Assembly (NCBI GenBank): GCA_025345505.1
Contig: JANVCC010000018.1
Span: forward strand, 36,159,191 to 36,223,190
DNA: 64,000 nucleotides
Direction of reading: 5' to 3'
DNA from: Todiramphus chloris collaris
Taxonomy: Eukaryota > Chordata > Aves > Coraciiformes > Alcedinidae
The translations under genes and the position numbers were made by a program. This document shows, in pieces, positions 1 to 12,307 of the stretch (position 1 is the first letter of the stretch; each line of letters starts with the position of its first letter). A model generated the notes under the pieces. It worked only from the letters and a program-made list of their open reading frames with translations, had not been told where the DNA came from and ran no database searches.

Positions 1-3000
1 TACAAGGAGACTAAAAATAATAAAATAGACTTGGGAGAAAAAAAAAGAGAAGACTGAATGAAAACACGAAAGACAACAAAATACAACTGAAGGTGAATAT
101 TTCTCATGGCACTGTAGGAAGGAACAGCAGGAAATCATAAAAGGAGGGTTTGTTTTTCTCCAGACCTCATAATTAAATTGTGACACTAATTGCCAGAAGA
201 TGTTCAAATGTATAAACATGTTTTAAAAGCCGCTCGGCTCATTTATGAAAAAGAAATCCATACAGGGGTAAAAATTCCAGCTCAGGAAGGCCATATAGTA
301 CAGGCTGCCAGAAGCTGAGAAGCCATTTCAGCAGAAGGATCACTCTGTATATTTTCCTTATTTATCCTCTTTTCCTCAGCTTCTGCTACTGATTACTTTT
401 ACAGGAGGACAACTGAGCTGTTTGGATCTTAGGTCCAACTCAGTATGGTTATTTTCATGTTTTAAATTTTAATTAATTCAAGGTTGTAACAGAGAAATTA
501 GCCTTACTGCAGAACCCAAATGTAAGGCAGCCAAGACAGGACAAATGTCATAAAGCAAGTAGGGGCATCTTGGCTTTTAGAGGACATATTCTTTATAATG
601 AAAGGATTTAATGGATTATTTCTGGAGTAACTTAACTGTAGGTCACACATGCCAAGGATATTTCATTAATTCATAACTGTCTGTCCCTTTTGTCGTGTTT
701 GGTAGGACTTAGATGAATAGGTAATGTCCCTTGTCATCACAGAGCAACTGCCTTCAATTAAGAGGTATTACAACTTACAGTACCTTAGATTTATCATCTC
801 ACATCAAAGTTACATTCTATTTTACTTGGCAGGAGGAAAAGAACACTGAAGGTAGAACTTGTTGTAGTTACAATAAGCTATTTGTGATTTTTATCAGATT
901 TAATTGGAGAGGTGGCAAAGCAAGAAGACAGGATTTGCAGCCATGCAGCTTGGGCTGCTTATTTTTTACACTTTCTTTTTTTCAGGTAGGCTACTGCTAT
1001 AATCTGAGAAGGTCTCTCTTTCTAAAATGTATGGGTTTGGTGCTTTAAATTTTGCAGCATCTTGAGTCCTTCCATTTCACGTGGAGAACACTAACCACTA
1101 TTCTAAACCCCACATGAACCCATTTTCAATTTGTCCTTCCATTAAAAAAGCCAAGGAAGCAAAACAAAAAGCACTTTTGCCTTTGTTTTGTACTGTAATT
1201 CCAGCTAAGTGCCTGTGCAGCCCTCCAGGCCTTCACAGACCTGAAACCCAATAGTTGTCACCTTGCTCAGTAACTGGCTGCAGCTCATCCCAGCCCGTCA
1301 CACACTGCCTCTCACATGAGCAGGGAGACCAGATGTGACTGCTTGCAGCTCCTGCTGTAAGGCGAGTAGCTATCCATTGATCTTGCCACCAACAGAGACT
1401 TTCTACGCAAGAAAATACATTTTTACACGTCAAACTTTTCTAGGGATTTTACTAGGTGATGGCAATTATGCAGCAAAACACAGAGTTGAGAAAGAACTGC
1501 TACCTCAAGAGAAAATTAAAAAGCTTCCTTGCAATTTCTGATACCATTTTACTTCCCTGTTACATGTCTTTGTTGAAGTTTCTTCATTCAGAGCAGATTT
1601 TTTTCTGACTTTACAGTAGACTGCCAACTTGAAACATCATTCAATCCACTTACGTGTCACCTTTCATCCATCAGCACTCTATATATAGGGACCATTTCAC
1701 TCAAACCAAAATGAAGCAACTTCTAGAATGAAATAGGACAACTGTTTAACACAGCAGCTTAGATCAGCAAGCGAGGATCACTGTATCCAACTGAAATTAC
1801 AGGGAAAGATTGAAAGGGAGCATATAATTATCCAAAGACTTAAGAGATGGATCATTGCCCTCCTAAGATGGTTAAAGCCAGTGGAGACAGTCTGGGCCTT
1901 TTACTCATTTTAAAGATGGAAATAGTAAATATCTTTCTTATAGAGGCAAGCTGCTGGCAAACATTTTTAAAGGTCCCATAGTAAACACCTTAAAAAAAAA
2001 ATCTCATAAATCCAGCAAGGGCAGCATGCAAGTGCTCATCCTTTAGGAAATATCACATACTGCCAGTCATAGGATCATGTTGCTTATTACTTGCCTCCAA
2101 GTGACAGCAAAGGGCCATTTTCTTCCCTTTAATCCCCGAAGAGGACACAAGGAGCAAGAATCCTGGAATGTAATACCCCTTAGAGAAGGTGCAAGAGTTG
2201 AGTCAGGCATTCTCACTCCTGCATTAGCAGGGCAACTTTTCTTTTCTTTCCCCCCTTTTTTTTTTGTATTTGTTTGATTGATTAGGTTTTTTTAATTGTT
2301 CCATAGTAGTTGTTAATTGCATTGCTTGAATTTGTTTGTTTGTTTTGTTGTGTTTTTTTTTAATTGTTCCATAATAGCTGTTAATTGCATTGCTTTGAGG
2401 CTTCCTTTGTTCACTATCTACACTACCCATGTATTTCCAATTGTGCTTACACAGCTTCTTTGAAAATTAGGATGTGCACATTCATGAAGTTCTGTGGACT
2501 GTAATTTACATGAGCTGGACTGGATAGAAATTACCACTGAAGTGCATCTTGGTTAATTAGAGTTATCTTGGTAAACTGAGGCTAGCCATCTTCCTTATTT
2601 CTGTACCCTTCAAAAAAAACCCAAAAGGCATCAGGCTTTTAATGACTTTGCACTGACATGGTCAGACCATCACGCACTGCTTAGGGCTCTCTAATCACTG
2701 TTGGTACCAAATTTGGGCTCTCTGAGCAGGGTAAGCTTGGAAGCACACTCCTGGGAGCAGAGCAGCCAGGAGTTTGAGCATCACTGGGTATCACAACACT
2801 CAGTAGAAGGAAGCTGAGCCCTGTGAAGCTCATTATGTTGCTCTTGGTGCAAGCCAAGAGCAGAACCAACAGAGGCAATGGAGGAGACAGAAACTCCAGG
2901 ACAGGGCAGGAAGGGGATAGATGGAAAAGCTCAGAGGCAGGAGTTACCACTATGGTGCTATGATAATACAGTGGATGAGGAGCAAAGATGCTGGACCCAG

Positions 3001-3953
3001 AAAAGCAGAGAAAGTTACAATTCTTAAGTGTGAAACACCTATAGAAAGCTTGACACTATTTTGTAGGGGAAAAAAAAAAAAAAGTGTTAAGCATTTGATT
3101 TCAAACACTGATGGTTATTTATCTTGTTTGAATATGGGATTCTAAAATAATAAAGGCCAGGTTCTTCTCCCACACATGTTGAAGACACAATCATATACAT
3201 TTATGATGTCCTACTGTAAGACAGTGATGTCAGATTTTGAAAAATCCCTGGAAGGTGGTGAATGACTCCTAGAACCAAAGTTCAACTCTTGCCCAGTGAG
3301 TGGAGGTAAAGGAGGGATCACATGTTGGATCACCTCAGAACAAAGATCATAAAAAATTGCCTGAAGACAGAAAAGGACCAATGCAGAAAAGAAAGAAACT
3401 GGGAAGAATAACACAGCAATTGTGTCAAACTGTAGGGCAAGGAACCCCAAGGCAATGCAGCACTTTCACCAGCTGTTGACAAAGGGAGGCCCACAAGAAA
3501 TGATGCCAACAGCCTTACTCAGAAATAGAAAAAAGCTAAGAAGCTAAAGGAAATTCAAATAATTTTTGCAAACAAAACACCCACAGAAGTCACCGCAAAG
3601 CTACCGCCATCAAAATATAGCTCTTTTCAATCTAAAATCAAACCTATGTGCACATGTATGCAAAATGTCCATATGCACATTCACCTGTGATAATACAGTA
3701 CTGAAGTATTTCTCTCTTTTCCTTCCCAAAAGGAGGTGACATTTATATCAGATGACCTTTGGGCTAAGTATTAACTTTTTAAACATAACTTGTTCAAACA
3801 GAATTTATAAAAAACAACATACCTTGCAAAGAATGACCTTACACAGAAAGCTGTGGTTTTCTAATGTAAGATAATTTTTAACTCTTTCTGTTTAATGGAT
3901 CATTATCACCAAGTTACTAAATGAAGGAATTTAAATCATTTTTAATACAATAC
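1..3953 (-). other. ME1: ME1 intron sequence downstream of the last visible exon (incomplete)
   Basis: AT-rich intron. I looked on the minus strand for the expected next ME1 segment (VIAQQVS...GRLYPPL type) and did not see it. The short open frames here, up to 105 codons on the plus strand at 731-1048, have no recognisable domains or consistent splice borders and look like chance. The one structured item is the tandem duplication at 2266-2396. No CR1 copy was recognised. Confidence 0.8.
2266..2396. repeat. Two-copy tandem duplication, about 62-68 bp per unit
   Basis: A T-rich unit ending in TTTAATTGTTCCATA, TAG, TTGTTAATTGCATTGCTT occurs twice. The TTTAATTGTTCC part starts at 2291 and again at 2359. 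The second copy has a few substitutions (ATAGTAGT versus ATAATAGC) and its TTTG/T-run portion has expanded by about 6 bp. It lies inside an ME1 intron and has no coding sense. Confidence 0.85.
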
Positions 3954-4127
3954 CTCAGCAGTTGTGAGGAACACGTCCTCGCCAATGTGTTTCAGTCCAC
4001 ATGAAATAACGCCCAGGGCAACTCCTGGGAACACGTAGGAATTGTTACCCTGTCCAGGATAGAGAGTTTGTCCACTTGGAAGCGTGACAGGATCAAAAGG
4101 ACTTCCACTGGCAAAAATGGCACGTCC
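3954..4127 (-). CDS. ME1: ME1 internal exon (likely exon 12): [11 protein letters not shown] / PGQGNN segment
   Basis: This exon is 174 nt, 58 codons, phase 0 at both ends. It begins [20 protein letters not shown] and ends [10 protein letters not shown], with [12 protein letters not shown] in the middle. The PGQGNN asparagines belong to the family's malate and cofactor site. The stretch [20 protein letters not shown] fits ME1 and is unlike ME3 (which I recall as KSVTLEDGKTF at the same place), so this exon best fixes the isoform as cytosolic ME1. The acceptor is ATTTAG and the donor GAG|GTATTG. It is the last exon of the gene in this window; the two C-terminal exons expected after TTAE are not in positions 1-3953. 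Confidence 0.97.
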
Positions 4128-6682
4128 CTAAATTGTAACAAGAAAGCCAAAGAAAGCACGTTAGTTACGAGGATTCTTTTCAAGTATTTCACAAGTCCTT
4201 TTACTGCTATGGAAGCTGGGTTGCATCTATTTACTACCTCTTAGGATCTGAGAGGGTGCTAGAGCTACTTAACTCTGCATGTCTCAAGAACATCAGGATC
4301 CTAGAGACACTAGCAATTCTCTGTGACATCTAATGTCAGAGACTGACAGCTGCTTTTTTCAGGTAAGAGCTATCAGCACAATTTAGAGGAGAAGAAGAAA
4401 GTGAAAGCCAGCACTCATTACTCACTTTGTGCATCCACACCAGGAGAAGGGTACATGGGAAGAAGGTATACACGTGGAGCGGACAATACTGTCTTCGTAA
4501 CAATGGGTGATGCTGCTGGATTTTTTTCCCAACAGCAGATCATCCACAAAAATGACAGCAAGGCCACTCATTGTTGCACTTCTGGATGTGGCAATTTCTG
4601 AGGTGCTGGGGGGACAGACAGAGCTCACTGTTCCTCTGCATCTCCCCTCTTCAGGCCTCTGCACCCACTCCACAACAGAATGACAAAGGTCAAAGCTCTG
4701 TCCAAGGAATGTCATCCCACAGTGCAACCTATAGCACAAGTTGGTGATGGGATCTCCTCTTCTGGGACCTTGTGGCTCCCCTCATTATAATATACTGAGC
4801 ATGGTCAGGGCACTAACTTGGGCATCAGTGTGTGATCATCCCATACAAATAAACCGCTAGGATGTTCCCCAGCAGATTTTTGGGTAGCGCCCAGTAGCAC
4901 AGTTGCCACCAGGGTCCAGGCACCACGCACAGACTGGTCCCAGCAGGCAGTATGGAAGTGCCAGCTTGTTCTGGAGAACTGGAGAATCTAGCTGTACAGA
5001 TACAAGTTACACCGCATCACTTGTTCTGAGGACAAGAGAACTGGCTCTAACTCATGTTACCTTGTAGGCCACATGGGACGCCTAAATCTCTTCCTAGGAC
5101 CCAAGCACAGGTGTAGCTCCAAGCTGGCACACAGCACATATCAAGTGGCTGTGGGGAGGAACAGAAGCCTGTGGCATGGCCCAGATGTGGTGACAGGGCT
5201 TGTGTTACTAACGGCTTAACATCACCTAGGAGGAATATTAGTCCTGGAGTCATTCAGTACCATGCACGTTCAGAGTTGTGGTACCACTGGAGTATCGAGA
5301 GATGGGCTGTAACGGAGCTGCAGGTCTGATGGTCTCACTGTTCCCCTGGGACGAGGAACACCCCAATGGAAGTAGATTCTGGCACCATCAAGTGCCATTC
5401 AAGGGTGGCACCTCTGAGGTGACTCACTTGGAGCACATCTATCCAGGCTGTCCCCAGATCATTCCTGATACACAGGAAAAAAGCAGCAATTTCTACAGCA
5501 GGCAATGCAGTTTTGGACTGATGAGGGGAGTGACATTGCACAGGCTCTACATCTACAGCTCAAAGATCTCAGGCTCTTGCCTCGCTGTGGAGGGAACACC
5601 CTTGAATTTAAGCAGTAAGTGTAAGTGGGGAAGAAAAGCCAGCCTTTATTTATGCTAGCAATGATAAAGTGATAAATGTCACCATTAAACACTTCAGAGG
5701 TCCTTTGTGTCAGAAATATCTTACGCCTATTTCAGAGAACTGGAAAGGTGCAGTTTAAAATATGCCACTGTTGCTGTTCAGCTCTCTGGAAGAATATTCT
5801 GTTTGGTTTGGTGTCATGCAGTATGATCATGGATGGCTTATTATACGTTTTGGTGACAGATCAAATACTTCAGTGTGTCTTTTGCTCTGCCTACCAGATG
5901 TCATTACCCACTATGACCAACCCTTCACGGAGGCTTCTTCCCGAGCTCCTGCACCGCGCTGTAATTGTGTACTGTGCAGTGGGGAACAGGCATGCTAAAT
6001 CTGGCTTTTAAACACTGCGAAGCTGTCACTCAAACTGCCCCGTATTTGACAAGAAATCCAAACACAATCCACTGTGAAACATATACAGCCAAGTAGTCGT
6101 ACATTTTAAATTCTAGACTGAATTACAGGATAATGCATTCATTACCGCTTCTATAATACAGTAATAAATAAGCAAGCACAGTTCTCTTAATTTTCACCTA
6201 TGTCTCCATAATAGAAAACTTTGTAAAAGGAGTTAATAATCCCATTTCTTAATAAAGATTTTAAAGATTCTGTTTCCTGTATTGAAGTATTTACTTACCC
6301 TAAAGACTATATCTAAAATCTCAAATGAAAACCATGCCACTGTGTGTAGATAGTACACAAAGTAGTACAGTCCAAAACAGGCATAATGCTTTAATGATTG
6401 ATGGCTACCGATGCTTCATTTCTAACAAAGACTATGAGTCATGCCTGACACCAATAAAAGCTATTAAACATTTTTTTTTATGAGAGTGCAAGCATGTATT
6501 GACTTCAGTGAAATTTTCTTACTAAAATTGGAAGAACCTGTTACTTAATTTAACTCATTTTACCTACACACAGAGACATGATTAGTACTTGCTACTCCAC
6601 CCACTGTCTTCCTCCCATTTAAAATTTAATTTCAGATTTTCTTTTCATTATGTATACTGGAGAGATGTTAATCTTTGATTAC
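4128..6682 (-). other. ME1: ME1 intron between exons 11 and 12
   Basis: About 2.6 kb of intron. The part from about 4400 to 5650 is noticeably richer in G and C than its surroundings and carries overlapping open frames on both strands (for example 126 codons on the plus strand at 5278-5658). I recognise no domain, repeat family or splice structure there. The remainder is AT-rich with nothing notable. Confidence 0.75.
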
Positions 6683-6825
6683 CTCTGTATATTTATAGCA
6701 CTGCTCAGCAGTGCATTCTGCTTTGCTGGTAGGATTGCTGAGAGCAAAAATAATGGGACGCTTGTTTAAAGCAGCCATATCTTGAAGAATTTGTTTAGTA
6801 AAAGCACCACCAATTGCAGCAACTC
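6683..6825 (-). CDS. ME1: ME1 internal exon (likely exon 11): conserved SNPTSKAEC segment
   Basis: The minus-strand exon is 143 nt: two bases finishing the glycine codon of the previous exon, then 47 codons from [20 protein letters not shown] through [20 protein letters not shown] to [18 protein letters not shown] is a hallmark malic enzyme motif; its Asn lies near bound substrate and cofactor in family structures. Three of the residues around it (GGAFTKQ) fit ME1 better than ME2. The acceptor is TTTAG and the donor GAG|GTAATC, with no G at +5. Phase is 0 at the 3' end, matching the exon at 4127. No disruption is seen. Confidence 0.97.
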
Positions 6826-7044
6826 CTAAAGAAGAAAAACACACAAGCAGACAAATGCAATCAGTTCAAAGTGAGACATCCACGCCACTTTTAAAGGAAC
6901 AGAAATCCTTTTACTACTACCTCCCCCTCTAAAATTGAGTTCAGGCTCTTTCTGGCTCATAGACCCCAGTGCCTGGCTCTGTGCTCTGCTTTCTATACAA
7001 CATAGGAGTCTCAATAGTAGGAAAAAAATTGTTGTTCCATTTCT

Positions 7045-7125
7045 TGGGGGAGTAGGAATGGATTCAAACCCAGGCCAGGGGAGGGTCTCTCTCGAGTCAG
7101 TACTCTAACCTCTCGACACTTCTAC
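7045..7125 (-). mobile_element. tRNA-derived SINE relic (MIR-like head) with A- and B-box-like motifs
   Basis: Read on the minus strand, the segment has TGTCGAGAGG at 7118-7109, resembling a Pol III A box, then GGTTAGAG and an ACTGACT core, then GGGTTTGAATCC with the 11-base B box at 7070-7060 (one base off the GGTTCGANTCC consensus). The A-to-B spacing of about 40 bp is normal for a tRNA-type promoter. The wording GAGAGGTTAGAGTACTGACT with CCTGGGTTTGAATCC resembles the tRNA-related head of MIR and similar amniote SINEs. No intact tRNA cloverleaf is evident and the 3' part is not clear, so I call it an old, degraded SINE rather than a tRNA gene. Confidence 0.55.
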
Positions 7126-9208
7126 ACAAATGAGAATTCCAACATTGTCCACTCAACAGCTTGGTGTCTGCCCAGGGAAAGCACAAGGTACTTGGAAGGA
7201 GGTGAAAGAGGTCCTCACCTGGCAGAGCTGGCTAAAAGGCCGTACACGCTCCAGGACTAACTAACAGTATTTTCTGAGTGCTTCTACATGAAGCATGCTA
7301 TCATCTTACAGAGATACCTTCAAGCACAGCCTATAGGGAGAGGTGGATGTCCCACTGAAATTCCCTGAATTGTATTAAATTGAGCTTTTCAGAGAGTTTA
7401 CTGAAAGTTCAAGCACCCTATGACAAGCTCTTTATGTGCTGTTTAGGTGCTTAATGTGGGCCAAATAATGTCTAAGACCCATTTGGTTTTGTGTCTGGCC
7501 AAATCTCCTTTATTCTGATCCCTTGGTAAGAAAAAAGGCAACTCCTCAATTGATGTTAATCAGTGACTTCTCTTGAAGTTTAAAAATCTTGCTCAAACGT
7601 TTCTGCCACATACTTCTCTGAACTCTCTGTACTTGACCTTCTATGAACAGACAAGGATGCTTAAATGCAAAAGACCTAGACCTAGCATACCTTGGTCTGC
7701 TAGACCAAACTGGGCCACTGTATGTCTGATGAAGTTTATGGCAGTCATGACTTTGACTGACTTGTGTAAAAGTCTGTTACATACATCTTAGTTTCTGGTT
7801 AAATCTGCAGTTGCCAGGTGTTTAATGTCTTCTAAAACTGCTTCTGGACAGTCAGTAGTAAGAATGACAACTATCTTCAGATATGAAGATAGAAGAAAAT
7901 GCTCTGAATAATCTCACTGACTTTTTTGCTTTTTGTTTTAAAACTGCAGTTTCTTAGATTTGGTCAAGCTAAACTAAGGCTTTTCCTTGAGCCGTTGCAG
8001 GCAATGAAATGTACACGAGGATTCACTGAGGCAGAGTTAAGGAAAACACCGTGAGGAGTATCAAAAGTTTCCCTCATGACTCCTGTTGCCCAGAGGAAGA
8101 TATTGAATGAGTAGTCCTCCAAACAGAAAAAAACTCCAGTACTCATTTTCATTTCTGTTTCTCTTGAAAGAGCCTTCTTTATACAGTATGGCTAGGAGAA
8201 AGTGACCTTGAGGGAAAGTGCCACGTAGATTTATATATAAAAATGACACAGTAAACATCCATATTTCATGATAGCAAATATTGTCTAAGCATCAGCACAC
8301 CCTTGCCTAGATAAATATCACAGATCATTCAATTTATTCTTCTATCCACTAGCTTTTTCTGCCTTGCATTGTACTAAATGAATTCTCTAGATTACTTGTT
8401 CTCTGTCTTGCAGTCATATCTTTATGGAGCATAGAAAAATAGAAGCTTTATTTACCTCATTCATGATGCTTGTCAAAAGCAGATTTTACTGAACAAGGAC
8501 CATGTGATCTAGGCCTAGTTGAAAAGGTAGCTCATAAAACATAGGTTAATTTTCACTATGGCATTTCAGATTTTCCAGAATCTGATGAATGATTTTACTA
8601 TCCAGACAGATGAATTTTCAAGACTTACATATGAAACAAAAATATTTGAGTGCTTGAAGTTTATTCCTGAAACTGTCACCAAATATTAATAACCAAACTG
8701 CAAAGACCTGACCAATCCTTAACTTAGATCCCCAATCCTGCAGCTTTTATATAAGAAAAAGTCCTTGTAAAACCTGTGTTTTGGTCAGCACAAAGGACTG
8801 GTGACTAAGGACCTAAATATGAGTGACAGAAGATTCAGCTACAGCACACTTAGATTTGCTCAGCTTTACATGTGCTTAGCTCAGTTTTCTCAGTCTAAGT
8901 TTGAGGTTATTTTTATTACACCATCCACATTAAATCAGAAGTAATTTAGGAAGGTGATAAGGTTCTCCATCAGATGTTTAAACCAACTTGGATTATTCCT
9001 CCTGTAAAATGGATGGCTTGAAGTACAGGCAGGGTTACGTGCTTGGAGAGTTACTATTTGTTCAGTTGCTTAATAGAGTCCATTATGCACCTAGTGTTTT
9101 CTAAAAACACACAGAGGTAAACTCTGTTCAGAGGAACTTGATCCTGCCTTCAGACAAAGCCACATCCCTATTTCTTTTCAACAAAGAATAAGGTCATTGC
9201 TTTAAAGT

Positions 9209-9227
9209 AAAAAAAAAAAAAAAAAAA
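9209..9227. repeat. A19 homopolymer (U-run in the ME1 pre-mRNA) beside exon 10 donor
   Basis: Nineteen consecutive A on the plus strand. In the ME1 transcript this is a U-run starting about 5 nt into the intron after the exon 10 donor GTAATT. U-rich sequence at this place can be bound by TIA1-type proteins that help U1 at weak 5' splice sites. That role is an inference. Confidence 0.9.
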
Positions 9228-9231
9228 TTAC

Positions 9232-9337
9232 CTATTAGCACGGTTGGTTTTATATCTTTAACAATATCTTCTAGATTTTTCATTTCACCATGGGCATGGG
9301 CAAAACGTTGTTTCTCAGATGTTAATGAGGCACGCCC
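9232..9337 (-). CDS. ME1: ME1 internal exon (likely exon 10): NADP-binding domain with specificity lysine
   Basis: This 106-nt minus-strand exon has 35 codons plus one base. It reads GRASLTSEKQRFAHAHGEMK, then NLEDIVKDIKPTVLI and the first base of a glycine codon. The ninth residue, Lys of SEK, aligns with the Lys362 position that separates NADP-using malic enzymes from NAD-using ME2, which has Gln. With the Ser in the preceding exon, both recalled NADP determinants are present. The segment is shorter by about three residues than I recall for ME2, as in ME1. The acceptor is TTCAG. The donor is ATAG|GTAATT, which lacks G at +5 and is followed almost at once by a 19-nt T-run in the transcript (A-run 9209-9227 on the plus strand). 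Confidence 0.97.
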
Positions 9338-12244
9338 CTGAATAAGGGAAAAAAAGAAAAAGAAACTTATTACAAAGTTCAATGGAACCCAATATCCTGG
9401 GATAACCAGATTACAAAGTATCTGGTTTAACATGTCCTATTTTCATTTCTACTTTTGCATCTATCACCAAATATCATATTAGACAGTTACCCTGTGTACA
9501 GATGACATGCTTAGAATGATTAGAACTAACCTATTTCTCTAAACACTAGGTAAATTAAATGCAATATTTTTACTTGAAATTTATAACATCTGGAGAACAA
9601 CAATGTATTAAGAATTTCACAAAAGCATCATTAATTTTTTCTTTAAAGCATTCATAAAGCTGTTGTACCTGTTAACATTTGGTCAAACAAAGTCACTAAT
9701 GGTAAAGCATAAAAATATGTATATAGCAAACTGTATGGATGCATCAGAACAGAGGGAAATTTGTAACTTGGCAAAACAAAAATATTTTCTCCTGGCTTTT
9801 TCAGCTTTGCTCCTGTCTAAAAGTACAGAGACTATATTGGTGGAGTGTATAGACTATAGGTGAGCCTATTTTGCTACACATTTTTCATATTTAAGTCATT
9901 CCTTCCTAAGAATAGAATAAAAATAATTCTAAACAGATGTTTGGTGTACTACTTTTGCATTAACGAACTTGACTCAGCTGTGAAACAAATTCTGCCCTGG
10001 TCTATACCAGCAATTTCCACCCACCGATGCCCAAGGTGGTTTCCAAATGGAATATGGTAGATGCAGAAGAAAGGTCTATAGAGCATCACTGACATTGACT
10101 GGGTTTTAAACAGGATGTGAACTCAATGTAAGTAACATGGAGTGCAGGGCAAGAAGGGGTCAGAATTTGTGAAAATTCTATATTTGTCTAAATACACAGA
10201 CCTCTGTCTGTACAGAAAATTTCAGCAGAAGTTCAGAATTTAAAATGTATTCACCTTCACCCCTGGTCTTAATCTCATGCCTGCAGAAAACATCACTGCA
10301 AAGGCACTTTTCAAGCACAAATCTAGAAGGCGGTGCCAGCCCCTCAAACATCTTACAACTTCAGACAGCAAGAAGCAGATTATAAAAATATATAGGGAAG
10401 TACACGAGGAAAATGGAATGCTAAATGTAATGCTGACCAAACAGCCTGAACAGATGTATATCATCTCCCCAGCTACATCTTCTCCAGCTGATAGGATGAA
10501 AGTTTCCGTAATCTTAGCAAGTTAATTAAGACTATGCTGAAATATTGGAACAGAATTCATTCCACAATTCCATTAAAGCCTAGGAATTTAACAATTTTGG
10601 CTCAGTTTAGGGCTGTGTATACTCTCAGATCCAAGGCGGGATTAGGTTTTTAATGGCATTTTTACTTCATTTTAACAAAAGCCGAGAAAGTCAACGCTAC
10701 ATTTTGGCCTACAGTTCTGCAGCGTCGCAACACGTGGCTGCGCCAGTCCCATCACCTCAGCTCCTCTGCTGCTCCTTGGACCACCACCGCAGGAGCTTGC
10801 AGGCAGCAGGGAAGGCCATTTTTCATTTCCAGCTGCAAGAAAAGCGTTTCCATCCTGAGGGTACCACAGGAAGCTGAGGAAGGCTGTTATGTGGTCAGGC
10901 CTGACTGAGCTGCTCTGCCTCACAGGACGCCAGCTTCTCTTGGCTCGCCCACAATTACAAGGAATTTCCAGAGATTTCTGCTCTTCTACAGTTTGGGTTG
11001 GGTTTTTTTTTTTTCCTACATGACCAAAATACAGTTTTTAAATTAAGAGGGTTATGTCTGGATGTGCTTATAGGGGTCTTAAGTGTTCTCCTAGAGTGAT
11101 CAGCACTGAAATACTGTGATACAGGCACCTGGTTTCCTTTGTGGGTAAAATGTGAAATTCTGAGCCTCGAGAGAATGCCGCAGGATTAACAATTTTTGGC
11201 ATATTCACTCTCGAATCATTCCACCATCAATACACATTTTCAAGCCTGTCATTTCCCAGCACCCCAGCAGATGTCCCCACAGTATACAAACATGGTTTAT
11301 ATACATCTCATTTTAAAGCAGGAATTTTGATTAACATTTTCAGGGGAAAAATACACAGTTTTCAGTCACCGAAGGAAAAAGAAAATGTATTTGTGACTTC
11401 CAGGCCACAAGCTTGTGCTAGGCATAACTCAAAATTCTAGAAGAAAATCCACTTTTCCTTCTCATCAGCTGATTGGTTGAACCCAAAATGCTCAACAGAG
11501 TCTGACTTGGAGGCAGGTTTCCCGGGGAGCTGGGAATGGATGCCAGGGGTGACCATCCAGTCCCACACTGCTTCCTTCTTCAGTTGGTAAGCCTAATAGC
11601 TTATCAGGCTGCTATCAAGGAAGCCAGTTTTTGATCTGGTCTTAAAATCCAGCTGCCAGGAGACGACCCTGGGCTACCAAGAAAAAAGAAATCACCTCCA
11701 AGAGCCATGACCAGATCATTCTTCAGGCTGTGGCAGGCTGGTAACTCTGAGCACGTCAAGGGCCTGTAGATTTGGGAAGATGTCTTGGGAAGGGTGAAGT
11801 TCAATTTTTTTCACAGAGCATAATGTCTAAGAGGCCAGGCTGACATCTTAGTGGAGAAAAATGTTGATATTTGTTCATTTTCATTTTAAATCAAAACAAA
11901 TTACCAAAATCCTGCATGAAACAGAGTTACTTCTTTATAGGGTTTTACACTTGATAGGCTTTTGAGGAGTTTCTTCAATATTTTAAAAATGAAGATAATG
12001 GCAGAGCTGTTAAAACACTTCTTGATGCAACACCAAGGATTCAAAGCCCCATTTTCTACTGACATTGGCGATTATCTCTCATTAGCTACAAAGGAGTACT
12101 CAAACAGTAAGCTGGATGTGATCCACTGCAACTGTTTGCAGGCCACTGACTAGTAAGACTAGTCCCAGCCAGATGGGTCAGCTTAGGTCAGATTCAGCTC
12201 TGCCCTATCTTAATTTCACATAGGGCAACCTACCTTTCTAAAAT

Positions 12245-12307
12245 AAAACAAACTAAAAACAAAACCAAAACCAAAACCAAACTCCAAACCAAAGCCAAAG
12301 CCCAAAC
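12245..12307. repeat. AAACC/AAAACC-type simple repeat, imperfect
   Basis: An A- and C-only stretch, nearly without G and T, built from AAAACC, AAACC and AAAGCC units. It may be the decayed tail of a retroposon, but no body is recognisable next to it. Confidence 0.8.

Larger units (their letters stand above)
6826..9231 (-). other. ME1: ME1 intron between exons 10 and 11
   Basis: About 2.4 kb of AT-rich intron. It holds a tRNA-derived SINE relic near 7045-7125 and, next to the exon 10 donor, the A-run 9209-9227. Otherwise I see nothing but short chance open frames. Confidence 0.8.

Noticed and set aside
4401..5658. Overlapping open frames of 105-126 codons on both strands in a GC-richer patch
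   Set aside because: No recognisable domain, no consistent splice borders, and both strands are open at once, which fits base composition rather than a gene.
6698..6714. Perfect 8-bp palindrome GCACTGCTCAGCAGTGC in exon 11
   Set aside because: It lies in conserved coding sequence (ECTAEQC) and is adequately explained by the codons.
7045..7125. A tRNA gene on the minus strand
   Set aside because: A- and B-box-like motifs are present but no acceptor stem or anticodon arm pairs, so a SINE relic is the better reading.
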